Shown here piece by piece: positions 43,202 through 52,275 of a DNA stretch of 64,000 nt. The stretch is from Falsirhodobacter flavus (GTDB lineage Bacteria; Pseudomonadota; Alphaproteobacteria; Rhodobacterales; Rhodobacteraceae): assembly GCA_029846755.1 (NCBI GenBank), contig JARWBI010000010.1, forward strand, positions 51,845 to 115,844. The letters are read 5' to 3'. The position numbers were made by a program, and so were the translations under genes. The stretch's first letter is position 1. Each line of letters begins with the position of its first letter. The notes beneath the pieces are model-generated. The model was given only the letters and a program-made list of their open reading frames with translations, made no database searches and was not told the DNA's origin.

Positions 43202-45646
43202 ATGATCGGAACCGTTCCACGACACCTTCTTTGCGGCACTAGCCTTGCTATGGTTCTGGCGGGCGTAGCGTTGGCGGAGATATCGAGCGCCGTTCCCACG
43301 AGGGAAATCCCGGTCGCGGGGCTGGAGGGCGCTGCCGAGATCATCGTCGATCACTGGGGCATCGCGCATATCTATGCCGCATCCGACCGGGATGCGCTGT
43401 TCCTGCAGGGCTTCAACGCCGCGCGTGACCGGCTGTGGCAGATCGACTTGTGGCGCAAACGCGGCCTTGGGCTGCTGTCCGAGAATTTCGGCGAAAGCTA
43501 TGTCGATCAGGATCGCGCGACGCGCATGTTCCTCTATCGCGGCGATATGGACGCGGAATGGGCCGCCTATGGTCCCAATGGTCGGACCTATGCCGAGGCG
43601 TTCGTCGCCGGCGTGAACGCCTATGTGCAGCAGGTGTTGGACGGAACGGTGCCTTTGCCTGTCGAATTCGTGGTGACGGACACCCAGCCCGATCTGTGGG
43701 AACTGGAAGATGTGGTGCGGATCCGCAGCCACGGCCTGACCCGCAACGCCTCGTCCGAGGTGAGCCGCGCGCAGGTCGCCTGCAAGGCCGGGCTTGAGGC
43801 CGACATCCTGCGCCGCAAGCTGGAGCCGGAATGGACGGCAGAGGTGCCGGACGGGCTGAACCCCTGCATCGTCCCCGAGGACGTGCTGGCCGACTACGAA
43901 CTGGCCGTGAAGTCAGTCCGGTTCGAGCCAACGAAAGAAGAGATCGCCCCCGTTGATGCCCCCGAACAGGGCGAGGAGGAGGAAGCTTCGCTTCACCGCG
44001 AATTCCTGCGCGGGCGTGATCGCGATGTGGAACGGATCGGCTCGAACAACTGGACCATCGCGCCGGACCGGACTGAGACGGGGCGGCCCATCCTCGCCAA
44101 CGATCCGCACCGGGCGCATGGGGTTCCGTCCCTGCGCTACATCGTGCATCTGAATTCGCCGAACATGTCGGTGATCGGCGCGGGTGAGCCTGCGCTGCCG
44201 GGCATTTCCATCGGGCATAACGGGACCATCGCCTATGGCCTGACCATCTTCGCGGTCGATCAGGAGGATCTCTATTTCTACGAGTTGAACCCGGAAAACC
44301 CGCTGCAATACCGTCATGGCGACGGATGGGAGGATATAGAGGTCGTCACCGAAACCATCGCCGTCCGGGATGGCGAGCCGCAGGAGGTGGAGATGAAGTT
44401 CACTCGCCACGGCCCTGTCCTGCATGAGGCGGACGGGCGGGCATGGGCGATGCGGACGGTCTGGTTCGAGCCGGGAACCTCGGCCTATTTCGGTTCGGTC
44501 GATTACATGGGCGCGAAGAGCTGGGACGAATTCTCGACCGCGATGCAGCGGTTTTCGGCCCCGTCGGAAAATCAGGTCTATGCCGATGTGGAAGGAAACA
44601 TCGGCTGGATCGTCGGCGCGATGACGCCCACGCGCACGAATTGGGACGGGCTGCTGCCGGTGCCGGGCGACGGGCGTTACGAATGGGAGTTCCTCGATCC
44701 TGCCGAGCTTCCGTCTTCCTACAATCCGGAACAGGGCTCGTTCGCCACCGCCAACCAGATGAACATGCCCGAGGACTTCCCATGGGCAGAACACCGGATC
44801 GGCTTCGAATGGTCCGACCCCTCGCGCTATCAGCGTATTGCCGAGGTGCTGTCGGCCAATGACAGCGTCTCGCTGGCCGATGCGATGGCTTTGCAGAACG
44901 ATGACACGAGCAAGCTGAACCAGCGGCTCGTCGCGCTGGTGGCCGATCTGGAGCCGTCGGGAAACGAGGCTGCCGCCGAGGCGCTGGCGCTGCTGAAGGG
45001 CTGGGACGGGGTCGTCAGCGCGGACAGTCCCGCCGCCGTGGTGGGCGAATTGATGCTGACGCAGCATCTTGGCCAGATGACCGCTGCGCGGATCCTGCCC
45101 GGCCCGGTGGCCGAGTTCATCGGCGACGATGCGAGCGAGACCTCGACCCTCGATCTGCTGGAGGCCCCCGATGCCCGCTTCGGCGCCGACCCCGAGGCAG
45201 CACGAGACGACCTCCTGATGGCGGCACTGGAAGCGGCGGTCGAACAGGCGCAGGGCCTTCTGGGCAAAGATGTCGCGGACTGGCAATGGGGCAATCTGCA
45301 CAAGGCCTATTTCGAGGCCGACGTCACTCCCCTCGCTTCCGAAGCTCTGGCCGAGCAGATGCGCGTCGGTCCGCTGGCGATGGGCGGATCGGCTACGACC
45401 CCGCGCGCCGCCAGCTACAACGATGCGTTCCGCGTGACCTCGGGCGCGTCGTTCCGCATCGTTCTGGACGTGGGCAACTGGGATGCGAGCCGGGCCGTCA
45501 ACACCCCTGGGCAATCCGGCGATCCGGCAAGCCCGCATTATCGCAACCTCGCACCCTACTGGGCGGCGGGCGAATACGTCCCGCTGGTCTATTCGCGCGC
45601 GAAGGTCGAGGAGAATGCATCGGCGGTGATCCGGCTGACGCCATGA
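43202..45646 (+). CDS. penicillin acylase family N-terminal-nucleophile amidase, exported
   Basis: An 814-aa proenzyme with a signal sequence (MIGTVPRHLLCGTSLAMVLA...ALA) that would be matured in the periplasm into alpha and beta subunits. The alpha chain has RDRLWQIDLWRKRGLG; a Glu-rich linker (about 250-270) precedes the autocleavage point Gly280-Ser281 in RIGSNNWTI, Ser281 becoming the catalytic nucleophile. Beta-chain markers are GRPILANDPH, GISIGHNGTIAYGLT, FTRHGPVLHE and the Asn of NQVYADVEGNIGWI. Family members hydrolyse penicillins, cephalosporins, acyl-homoserine lactones or other N-acyl compounds. The start follows GGGAGG; a GntR gene is divergent and an importer operon lies behind it. 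Confidence 0.92.
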   Translation: MIGTVPRHLLCGTSLAMVLAGVALAEISSAVPTREIPVAGLEGAAEIIVDHWGIAHIYAASDRDALFLQGFNAARDRLWQIDLWRKRGLGLLSENFGESYVDQDRATRMFLYRGDMDAEWAAYGPNGRTYAEAFVAGVNAYVQQVLDGTVPLPVEFVVTDTQPDLWELEDVVRIRSHGLTRNASSEVSRAQVACKAGLEADILRRKLEPEWTAEVPDGLNPCIVPEDVLADYELAVKSVRFEPTKEEIAPVDAPEQGEEEEASLHREFLRGRDRDVERIGSNNWTIAPDRTETGRPILANDPHRAHGVPSLRYIVHLNSPNMSVIGAGEPALPGISIGHNGTIAYGLTIFAVDQEDLYFYELNPENPLQYRHGDGWEDIEVVTETIAVRDGEPQEVEMKFTRHGPVLHEADGRAWAMRTVWFEPGTSAYFGSVDYMGAKSWDEFSTAMQRFSAPSENQVYADVEGNIGWIVGAMTPTRTNWDGLLPVPGDGRYEWEFLDPAELPSSYNPEQGSFATANQMNMPEDFPWAEHRIGFEWSDPSRYQRIAEVLSANDSVSLADAMALQNDDTSKLNQRLVALVADLEPSGNEAAAEALALLKGWDGVVSADSPAAVVGELMLTQHLGQMTAARILPGPVAEFIGDDASETSTLDLLEAPDARFGADPEAARDDLLMAALEAAVEQAQGLLGKDVADWQWGNLHKAYFEADVTPLASEALAEQMRVGPLAMGGSATTPRAASYNDAFRVTSGASFRIVLDVGNWDASRAVNTPGQSGDPASPHYRNLAPYWAAGEYVPLVYSRAKVEENASAVIRLTP

Positions 45647-45653
45647 CTGCAAA

Positions 45654-45682
45654 AGAGCGCCGCCGAGGCGGCGCTCTGTTTT
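45654..45682 (+). terminator. terminator of the acylase gene
   Basis: AGAGCGCCGCC and GGCGGCGCTCT form a perfect 11-bp GC-rich stem eight bases past the acylase stop, followed by GTTTT. A strong intrinsic terminator. Confidence 0.85.
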
Positions 45683-46040
45683 AGACGATGCGGCTTGGAC
45701 GCAATGCGATTGGCCCCGCGCGTCCCGGTCAACCAAGATACCCTATCTTTGAATGCCCTATCGCATCGCCTAAGAGATGCTCTTGAGTATGACGAGGGCG
45801 TCTTTGCCATTCCTTCGGTATTACGGAAGATCAACTGCCCAATTGGGATCAGTATCAGTGCGCAGACAGCCAAGACGGAGCGCTCAGAGGAGACGACAGG
45901 AGCAGCAACGCCTTTTCGTTTCACGGTTTCAATCTCTTGCGCAACACATTCCAGCTGCTTCCGTGAATGCTGAGAATGTCGGCCTGCCTTAACTGACGAC
46001 GTCACAAAGGCGCAGACCTATGCTCGGCACCTGTGAAGAA
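45683..46040. other. gene-poor gap between acylase and lysR genes
   Basis: Open frames exist on both strands (45695-45973 plus; 45589-46005 minus, the latter with a possible membrane stretch RSVLAVCALILIPIGQLIF), but neither has a convincing ribosome-binding site or recognisable homology, and the minus frame runs through the terminator. I regard the region as non-coding or decayed. Confidence 0.4.
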
Positions 46041-46982
46041 CTAGCAGCGGCTTCGTTCGCCGTCCCCTTCGCGGAGGCTGCTGTTCAGGACCATTTCTTC
46101 GATGCCAGATCGGATCGTATCGAGCAAGTGATGCGCGATCCTGGGCATTGGCTCCCAGGCTGAAGTGTAAAGCCATGTGACTTGTCGAGGCGCGGTTTTG
46201 ATCGGACGGAACACCACTTGCTCGCGCGAAAAGCCGGTTGCGGCGACAGCGGATACGATGGAAAAGCCCAGCCCTTCGCCAACAAGTGCACAGGCCGTAT
46301 CTGCAAGCTCGACCTCCATCCGCATTTCAACGGCAATGCCAGCCCGCCCTAGTGCTTCCAATACAATGCGATGCGACTGATCTGCTCTTCCCAAGGAAAT
46401 CAAGGGTTGTCCGGCCAGATCAGTCAGATCGACGACATCCTGCTGCGCCTGCGGATGATCCGGGTGTAGGGCGCAGACCATCGGAATCTCGACAAACGGG
46501 CGACAGATGATATCCGGCACCTGCGTCGGCACGAGGGAAAGACCGAAATCCGCGGCTCTCGAAAGCATGGAGTTTGCCACATCCATAGAATTGCGGGTCA
46601 TCAGCGTTACGTGAACCTCGGGTCGCTGCCGCAGGAACCTCGCCACCAGATGCGGCAAGATGCGGAGCGTGAGCGAGGGGTAGGAGGCGACCGCGATCTC
46701 GCCGCGCTCCATTTCCCGGATCGCACGAGCCGTGTTCTCGATGCGGTCCACGCCGACCATCAATTTCTCTGTTTCGGAAAATAGCCGACGCGCCTCGGCG
46801 GTCGGGAGAATGCGGCCTTGTCCTCGGGTAAACAGGGCGAAACCGCAGGATGATTCGAAGCTCTGAATCATCTTGCTGATTGCTGGCTGCGACACGAACA
46901 GGGTCTCTGCTGCCTTGGTGACAGAACCGCCCTTCATGACGGCATTGAACGCCTCGATCTGTCGAAAATTAACCCGCGCCAC
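46041..46982 (-). CDS. LysR family regulator (OccR/NocR-like)
   Basis: A 313-aa LysR-type regulator: N-terminal winged helix (FNAVMKGGSVTKAAETLFVS then QPAISKMIQSFESSCGFALF) and an effector domain with GEIAVASYPSLTLRILPHLV and the FADFGLSLVP-like RAADFGLSLVPTQV. The overall feel is that of opine-responsive regulators OccR/NocR. The start is GTG. It is divergent, 116 bases away, from the importer/oxidase cluster, which it presumably activates when the substrate is present. No clean T-N11-A box could be singled out in the gap. Confidence 0.9.
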   Translation of the reverse strand: MARVNFRQIEAFNAVMKGGSVTKAAETLFVSQPAISKMIQSFESSCGFALFTRGQGRILPTAEARRLFSETEKLMVGVDRIENTARAIREMERGEIAVASYPSLTLRILPHLVARFLRQRPEVHVTLMTRNSMDVANSMLSRAADFGLSLVPTQVPDIICRPFVEIPMVCALHPDHPQAQQDVVDLTDLAGQPLISLGRADQSHRIVLEALGRAGIAVEMRMEVELADTACALVGEGLGFSIVSAVAATGFSREQVVFRPIKTAPRQVTWLYTSAWEPMPRIAHHLLDTIRSGIEEMVLNSSLREGDGERSRC

Positions 46983-47098
46983 GATAGACCATAACCAAGG
47001 GGAATGACTCTCTTAACTAAACTCAATTGCCGCTCCCCGCGCAAGGCAGGATGCTGAGAGGATAACAAGAAGACCATACATCCTCAGGGGAGCCAGCC

Positions 47099-48130
47099 AT
47101 GAAACGCCAGACAAGCGCATTCGCGTCGATCTTCGCCATTGCTATCGCCACATCCGCCCAGGCGCAGGACAGGGTCCTAACCGTCGGCGGCTATGGCGGA
47201 TCGTTCGAAACCCTGATGAAGGAACTCATCATCCCGGAATTCGAGAAGGCACACGATGTCCGCATCGCCTTCGTTCCCGGCAACTCGACCGAGAACCTTG
47301 CCCGTCTTCAGGCACAGCGGAGCGCGCAGGAACTGGATGTCGTGCTGCTCGACGATGGGCCGATGTATCAGGCGGATGCGCTTGGCTTCTGCGCGCCGAT
47401 CGACGATCTGCCGGTCATGGCAGATGTCTATGACCTTGCCCGGTTGAGCGAGAACGCCGTCGGGATCGGGTTCGTCGCTACCGGCTTCACCTACAACAAG
47501 GACTGGTTCGCCCGCGAGGGGTGGGATGTGCCCAAAAGCTGGCAGGACCTGAAGGATCCGAAGTTCGACCAGATCCTGTCGATCCCCCCGATTTCCAACA
47601 CTTACGGGTTGCACGCGCTGGTGATGCTGGCGCGTCTGGCAGGCGGAGGCGAAGGCGACATCGACCCTGGTTTCGCCGAGATGGCGGAAGAGGTCGGCCC
47701 CGCGGTTCTCGCCTTCGAGCCATCGTCTGGAAAAATGTCCGAACTGTTCCAATCGGAGGAAATCGCAATTTCCGTCTGGGGGTCGGGCCGCACGAAATCG
47801 CTTGCCGATACCGGGTTCCCGGCGGGCTTCGTCTATCCTGACGATGGCGCGGTCGCCCTGCTGCTGGCAGGCTGTCCGGTCGTGGACAGCGATGTTCCCG
47901 AAGAGTCGCAAGCCTTCATCGAATATCTGCTCGATCCGGAAATCCAGGTGCTGATCGCGGATGCGATGGGCGCAGGGCCGGTCAACAGTAAGTCCGAATT
48001 GCCGCCGGAGCTTGCGGAAACACTGCCCTACGGCGACCGGATCGAAACGCTGGTGACGCTCGACTGGGACACGATCAACGCGAACCGCACCGAATGGACG
48101 ACCCGCTGGGCGCGCGAAGTCGAACGGTAA
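47099..48130 (+). CDS. ABC substrate-binding protein, polyamine/opine type
   Basis: A 343-aa periplasmic protein with signal peptide MKRQTSAFASIFAIAIATSAQA. It resembles the PotD/PotF class: VLTVGGYGGSFETLMKELII, FVPGNSTENLARLQAQ, ELDVVLLDDGPMYQADALGF, GIGFVATGFTYNKDWF and FIEYLLDPEIQVLIADAMGAGPVNS. It has GGGGAG before the ATG and begins an operon of at least eight genes. The ligand is probably the compound oxidised by the downstream flavoenzymes. Confidence 0.9.
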   Translation: MKRQTSAFASIFAIAIATSAQAQDRVLTVGGYGGSFETLMKELIIPEFEKAHDVRIAFVPGNSTENLARLQAQRSAQELDVVLLDDGPMYQADALGFCAPIDDLPVMADVYDLARLSENAVGIGFVATGFTYNKDWFAREGWDVPKSWQDLKDPKFDQILSIPPISNTYGLHALVMLARLAGGGEGDIDPGFAEMAEEVGPAVLAFEPSSGKMSELFQSEEIAISVWGSGRTKSLADTGFPAGFVYPDDGAVALLLAGCPVVDSDVPEESQAFIEYLLDPEIQVLIADAMGAGPVNSKSELPPELAETLPYGDRIETLVTLDWDTINANRTEWTTRWAREVER

Positions 48131-48140
48131 GGGGTGGGTC

Positions 48141-49190
48141 ATGGCGTTTCTTGAACTCGACCGGCTGACCAAACGGTTCGGCATGATCACGGCCGTCGAC
48201 ACGCTGAGCTTCAGCGTCGATCGTGGCAGCTTCGTTTCCTTGTTGGGGCCTTCGGGCTGCGGCAAGACCACCACCCTTCAGATGATCGCGGGATTCGAGG
48301 ATGTCACCTCGGGGCGCATCATGCTCAACGGACGCAACCTTTCGGCAGTGCCTGCACGGGAACGCGGCCTTGGTATCGTCTTCCAGACCTATGCACTGTT
48401 CCTGCACATGACGGTGGCGGAAAATGTCGCCTTCGGGCTGGAGATGCGAAAGATCGACAAGCCGGAACGCGCGCGGCGCGTAAAGGCCGCGCTGGAGCTC
48501 GTGCATCTGTCGCATCTCGCCGACCGCTATCCCCGCGCCATGTCGGGCGGGCAGCGGCAACGCGTCGCGCTGGCCCGCGCGCTCGTGATCGAACCGGAGC
48601 TTTTGCTGCTGGACGAGCCACTCTCGAACCTCGACGCCAAGCTGCGAGAGGAGATGCAACTCGAACTGCGCCGCATTCAGCGCGAGGCGGGCGTCACCAC
48701 GCTGCTGGTCACGCATGACCAGTCAGAAGCGATGGCTCTTTCGGACCGCGTCGTCGTGATGGAAAAAGGGCGCCTTCAGCAGGAGGCCGACCCGTTCGAA
48801 GTCTATGATCGTCCGAAGACCAGCTTCGTCTCGGGCTTTCTCGGGAAAAGCAACAGTCTGCGCGCTGAGATGGGGCGAGATGGTCGCCTGCGGTGCGCGG
48901 AACGGGTGCTGACCGGGCCGGCCGCGGGCCTGATGCCTGGTGCGGTGGAAATCGCGCTGCGCCCCGAAAGGATCGAGGTGGTCGATGCCGCTTCGGGCAT
49001 CGTGTCGGGCTGCGTGACGGAGAAGGTGTTCCTCGGCAATCAATGGTTGCTCCGGGTCGCGACACCGCTCGGCGACATGATCGTGCTGCGCCGGAACGCA
49101 GGCCGGAACGAGGCTGGGATCGGCGATACGGTCGGCCTGACCTGGAACCCCGAACATCTGCGCATCCTTCCCGCCGAGGGGGCCGCATGA
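48141..49190 (+). CDS. ABC importer ATPase, PotA/PotG-like
   Basis: A 349-aa ATPase with Walker A GPSGCGKTT, signature MSGGQRQRVALARAL, Walker B LLLLDEPLSNLD, H-loop VTHDQSEAMAL, and a C-terminal TOBE domain (MPGAVEIALRPERIEV, VFLGNQWLLRVAT). Length and layout are those of spermidine/putrescine-type importers. It overlaps the permease gene by ATGA. Confidence 0.94.
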   Translation: MAFLELDRLTKRFGMITAVDTLSFSVDRGSFVSLLGPSGCGKTTTLQMIAGFEDVTSGRIMLNGRNLSAVPARERGLGIVFQTYALFLHMTVAENVAFGLEMRKIDKPERARRVKAALELVHLSHLADRYPRAMSGGQRQRVALARALVIEPELLLLDEPLSNLDAKLREEMQLELRRIQREAGVTTLLVTHDQSEAMALSDRVVVMEKGRLQQEADPFEVYDRPKTSFVSGFLGKSNSLRAEMGRDGRLRCAERVLTGPAAGLMPGAVEIALRPERIEVVDAASGIVSGCVTEKVFLGNQWLLRVATPLGDMIVLRRNAGRNEAGIGDTVGLTWNPEHLRILPAEGAA

Positions 49191-50077
49191 GCATCGCATC
49201 CACCGACACGCCGCGCGAGGTGGCACCGCCGGTTCCGCGCGAGCCGCTTCTTTGCGCCCCCGCGCTGGCGCTGTTCCTTGTCATGCTGCTGACCCCGTTG
49301 ATCATGACGCTGGTCCTCAGCTTCAACAGTTTTGACTTCTATGAAGGGATCGGCAGCACGTTCAGCCTTGCCAACTACACCGAGGTGCTGGGCGATCGCT
49401 ATTTCTACGAGATCTTCGGCCGCACCTTTGCCATCGCTCTGGCGACGACGGCAATCTGCGCCATCATCGGGGCGCCGGCATCCTATTTCCTGAACCGGAT
49501 GGACCCGTTCTGGCGTTCGATCATGGTGCTGATCGTGCTTGGGCCTCTGCTCATCTCGGTCGTCGTCCGCACCCTGGGCTGGGCCATCCTTTTGGGCAAC
49601 AGAGGCGTCATCAACACCGCGCTGATGAACATCGGCCTGATCGAACGCCCGCTCAAGATGATGTATACCTCGGGCGGGATCGTGCTGGCACTGGTCCATG
49701 TGATGATCCCGTTCATGGTGCTGGCGGTCTGGGCCGCCCTGCAACGGCAGGATCCCGCGACCGAAGCCGCGGCGGAATCGCTCGGCGCCGGGCCGTTTAC
49801 GGTGTTTCGCCGCATCGTGCTGCCGCAGGCGATGCCGGGGGTGCTGTCCGGCTCGCTCATCGTCTTTGCGCTTTCGGCCTCGGCCTTCGCAACGCCTGCG
49901 ATCCTTGGCGGGCGGCGGGTGAAAGTCGTCGCGACTTCGGTCCATGACGAGTTCATGAATACCCTGAACTGGCCCCTCGGCGCCGCGATGGCGATGATCC
50001 TCGTCGCCGCGATCCTGATCACGATGATCGCTTGGTCGCGGCTGGTCGAGGACCGCGTGGGGAGGGCCTACGCATGA
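49187..50077 (+). CDS. ABC importer permease, PotB/PotH-like
   Basis: A 296-aa permease with six helices (FLVMLLTPLIMTLVLSFNSF is the first) and the coupling loop AAAESLGAGPFTVFRRIVLPQ that contacts the ATPase. Start MSIASTDTP overlaps the previous stop by ATGA. Confidence 0.93.
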   Translation: MSIASTDTPREVAPPVPREPLLCAPALALFLVMLLTPLIMTLVLSFNSFDFYEGIGSTFSLANYTEVLGDRYFYEIFGRTFAIALATTAICAIIGAPASYFLNRMDPFWRSIMVLIVLGPLLISVVVRTLGWAILLGNRGVINTALMNIGLIERPLKMMYTSGGIVLALVHVMIPFMVLAVWAALQRQDPATEAAAESLGAGPFTVFRRIVLPQAMPGVLSGSLIVFALSASAFATPAILGGRRVKVVATSVHDEFMNTLNWPLGAAMAMILVAAILITMIAWSRLVEDRVGRAYA

Positions 50078-50874
50078 AGCACAACGGTCCCTTCGCCGTC
50101 GCCTTCCTGCTGGTGTTTGCGATCTTCATGCTGGCGCCGATCGTTGTGGTTATCGGTGTGGCTTTCACCCCGACAGGATTCCTGGAATTCCCGCCCAGCG
50201 GCCTGTCCCTGCGCTGGTTCCGGGCAATCCTCGACAACCCCGATTTCATGCATGCAGCCTGGGTCAGCCTGAAACTGGCGCTGGTGGCCGCCACTGTCGC
50301 AACGGCGTTCGCGGTGCCGGCAGCGCTAGCCATCGGACGGGGCAGTTTCCGGGGGCGTGAGGTGGTGCAATCGCTGCTGATGTCCCCGCTGATGATCCCG
50401 ACTGTCGTGCTTGGCATCGCCTTTCTGCGGTTCCTGACCGTGATGGGCCTGAACGGCACGTTCTTTGGCCTGATGCTGTGCCATACGGTCATCGTCACTC
50501 CGTTCATCCTGCGTCTGGTGCTTGCCTCCGTCGTCGGGCTCGACAAGTCGGCAGAGCGGGCGGCGATTTCTATGGGCGCTTCGGATTGGACGGTGTTCCG
50601 CCGCATCACGCTGCCGACGATCCTGCCCGGCGTGGTGGGCGGGTGGGTTCTGGCCTTCATCACCAGCTTTGACGAGCTGACGGTGACGGTGTTCATCACG
50701 AACCCCTCCACGACGACGCTGCCGGTGCGGCTGTTTTCCTACATCGCGCAGACGACCGATCCGCTGGTGGCGTCCGTTTCGACGGTGGCGATCCTGTTCA
50801 CCGTGGTGCTGATGGTCGTGGTCGATCGGCTCTATGGCCTCGACAGGCTTCTCATAGGCGAGGGCAAAAGATGA
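50074..50874 (+). CDS. ABC importer permease, PotC/PotI-like
   Basis: A 266-aa permease: first helix AFLLVFAIFMLAPIVVVIGV, then SLRWFRAILDNPDFMHAAWV, and coupling loop RAAISMGASDWTVFRRITLP. TSFDELTVTVFITNP is the usual PotC signature before the last helices. ATGA overlaps link it to both neighbours. Confidence 0.93.
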   Translation: MKHNGPFAVAFLLVFAIFMLAPIVVVIGVAFTPTGFLEFPPSGLSLRWFRAILDNPDFMHAAWVSLKLALVAATVATAFAVPAALAIGRGSFRGREVVQSLLMSPLMIPTVVLGIAFLRFLTVMGLNGTFFGLMLCHTVIVTPFILRLVLASVVGLDKSAERAAISMGASDWTVFRRITLPTILPGVVGGWVLAFITSFDELTVTVFITNPSTTTLPVRLFSYIAQTTDPLVASVSTVAILFTVVLMVVVDRLYGLDRLLIGEGKR

Positions 50875-51998
50875 GCATGAACGAACGCGCCGCCGATACG
50901 CTGGTGATCGGCGGCGGACTGGTCGGCGCGGCGGTGGCCTATGGGCTGCTGCGCGCCGGGGAAAGCGTGACCGTGCTGGACGAAGGCGATGTCGCCCTGC
51001 GCGCGAGCCGTGGAAACTTTGGGCTGGTCTGGGTTCAGTCCAAGGGCGACAAGATGCACGAATACGCCCGATGGACCCGCGGGTCCGCCGATCTGTGGCC
51101 GGAATTTGCCGGGCTTCTGGCGCAGGACGGCGGTATCGACCCGGATTACTCCAAGCCGGGCGGTATCCACTTCATGCTGTCCGAAGAGGATCTGGAAAAG
51201 AAGCGCGCGCAGCTTCATCGCCTGCACAACTCGCTCGAAGGGCAGGAGTATGGGGCGGAGATCATCGATCGCGAGCAGCTGGATGCGATGCTGCCGGGAC
51301 TGGGCCCGGATGTGGTCGGCGCAAGCTGGTCGCCGCATGACGGGCACGCGAGCCCGCTGCGCCTGATGCGCGGTCTGCATTCCGCCATCGCAGCAAAGGG
51401 CGGACGGTATGTTGCCGATGCCAAGGCCGAGAAGGTGGAACGGGACGGCTCCGGTTATGTCGTCCGGACCGCGAAAGGCGCATTCCGGGGCGATAAGGTT
51501 GTGCTCGCGGCAGGGCATGGAAACAAGTGGCTCGCGCCATCGGTTGGGCTGGATGTGCCGCTTCGCCCGGAAAAGGGCCAGATCATCGTCACGGAACGCG
51601 TCCGGCCCCTGATCCCGATGCCTACGCATGTGATGCGCCAGACGGCGGAAGGAACGATCATGGTCGGCGACAGCCATGAGGATACGGGTTACTCCGACGC
51701 CAGCACCTCGTCGGTCGTGTCGGACATCGCGAAACATGCGGTTCGCTGCTTTCCGGCTCTTGGGCAGTTGCGTGTCGTGCGGACATGGGGCGCCGTGCGC
51801 GTGCTGAGCCTAGACGGTTTTCCGATCTATCAGGAATCCGCGACCCATCCGGGCGCTTTTTCCATCAATTGCCATTCCGGTGTCACGCTCGCCGGCGCCC
51901 ATGCGCTGGCCTTGGCCCCGATGATCGCAAGAGGGCGGCTGGATGCATCCCTCGACGCATTCCATTCAAGGAGATTTGAGCATGCCACGGCGCATTGA
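50871..51998 (+). CDS. FAD-dependent amine/imino-acid dehydrogenase subunit (OoxB/HcnC/LhpB-like)
   Basis: A 375-aa DAO-family flavoprotein: FAD motif TLVIGGGLVGAAVAYGL, GNFGLVWVQSKGDKMHEYAR, DGHASPLRLMRGL, and RPEKGQIIVTERV. This is the substrate-oxidising beta subunit of octopine/nopaline oxidases, HCN synthase and D-hydroxyproline dehydrogenase. The two next genes encode the matching small [2Fe-2S] and alpha FAD subunits, so a heteromeric membrane-linked dehydrogenase is likely. It overlaps potC by ATGA. Confidence 0.88.
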   Translation: MSMNERAADTLVIGGGLVGAAVAYGLLRAGESVTVLDEGDVALRASRGNFGLVWVQSKGDKMHEYARWTRGSADLWPEFAGLLAQDGGIDPDYSKPGGIHFMLSEEDLEKKRAQLHRLHNSLEGQEYGAEIIDREQLDAMLPGLGPDVVGASWSPHDGHASPLRLMRGLHSAIAAKGGRYVADAKAEKVERDGSGYVVRTAKGAFRGDKVVLAAGHGNKWLAPSVGLDVPLRPEKGQIIVTERVRPLIPMPTHVMRQTAEGTIMVGDSHEDTGYSDASTSSVVSDIAKHAVRCFPALGQLRVVRTWGAVRVLSLDGFPIYQESATHPGAFSINCHSGVTLAGAHALALAPMIARGRLDASLDAFHSRRFEHATAH

Positions 51999-52275
51999 TC
52001 CCGAGGGCAAATCCATCGGCTTCACCTTCGAAGGACGCCCGGTTGCGGCGCGGGAAGGCGACAGCGTCGCTGCGGCGCTGACGGCGGCGGGACTGCGCGA
52101 CCTGCGCGACAGCGCCGTATCCGGCAGCCCGCGCGGCATATTTTGCATGATGGGCGCTTGCTTTGACTGTCTGGTTGAAATCGACGGGATACCGAACCGG
52201 CAGGCTTGCATGATTCCGGTGACCGAAGGGCTGGCCGTGCGCCGACAGCGCGGCGCGGTGGAGGTGCGGATATGA
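51982..52275 (+). CDS. small [2Fe-2S] subunit (HcnA/LhpF-like)
   Basis: A 97-aa ferredoxin-like protein with the Fer2_4 cysteine pattern: GIFCMMGACFDCLVEIDG and RQACMIPV supply four cysteines. Start MPRRIDPEG follows AAGGAGATTTG and lies 17 bases inside the preceding gene. It transfers electrons within the heteromeric dehydrogenase. Its stop overlaps the next start by ATGA. Confidence 0.9.
   Translation: MPRRIDPEGKSIGFTFEGRPVAAREGDSVAAALTAAGLRDLRDSAVSGSPRGIFCMMGACFDCLVEIDGIPNRQACMIPVTEGLAVRRQRGAVEVRI

Noticed and set aside
45589..46005. 138-codon minus-strand frame with a possible membrane segment
   Set aside because: It runs through the acylase terminator and 3' end, lacks a ribosome-binding site and matches nothing I recognise.
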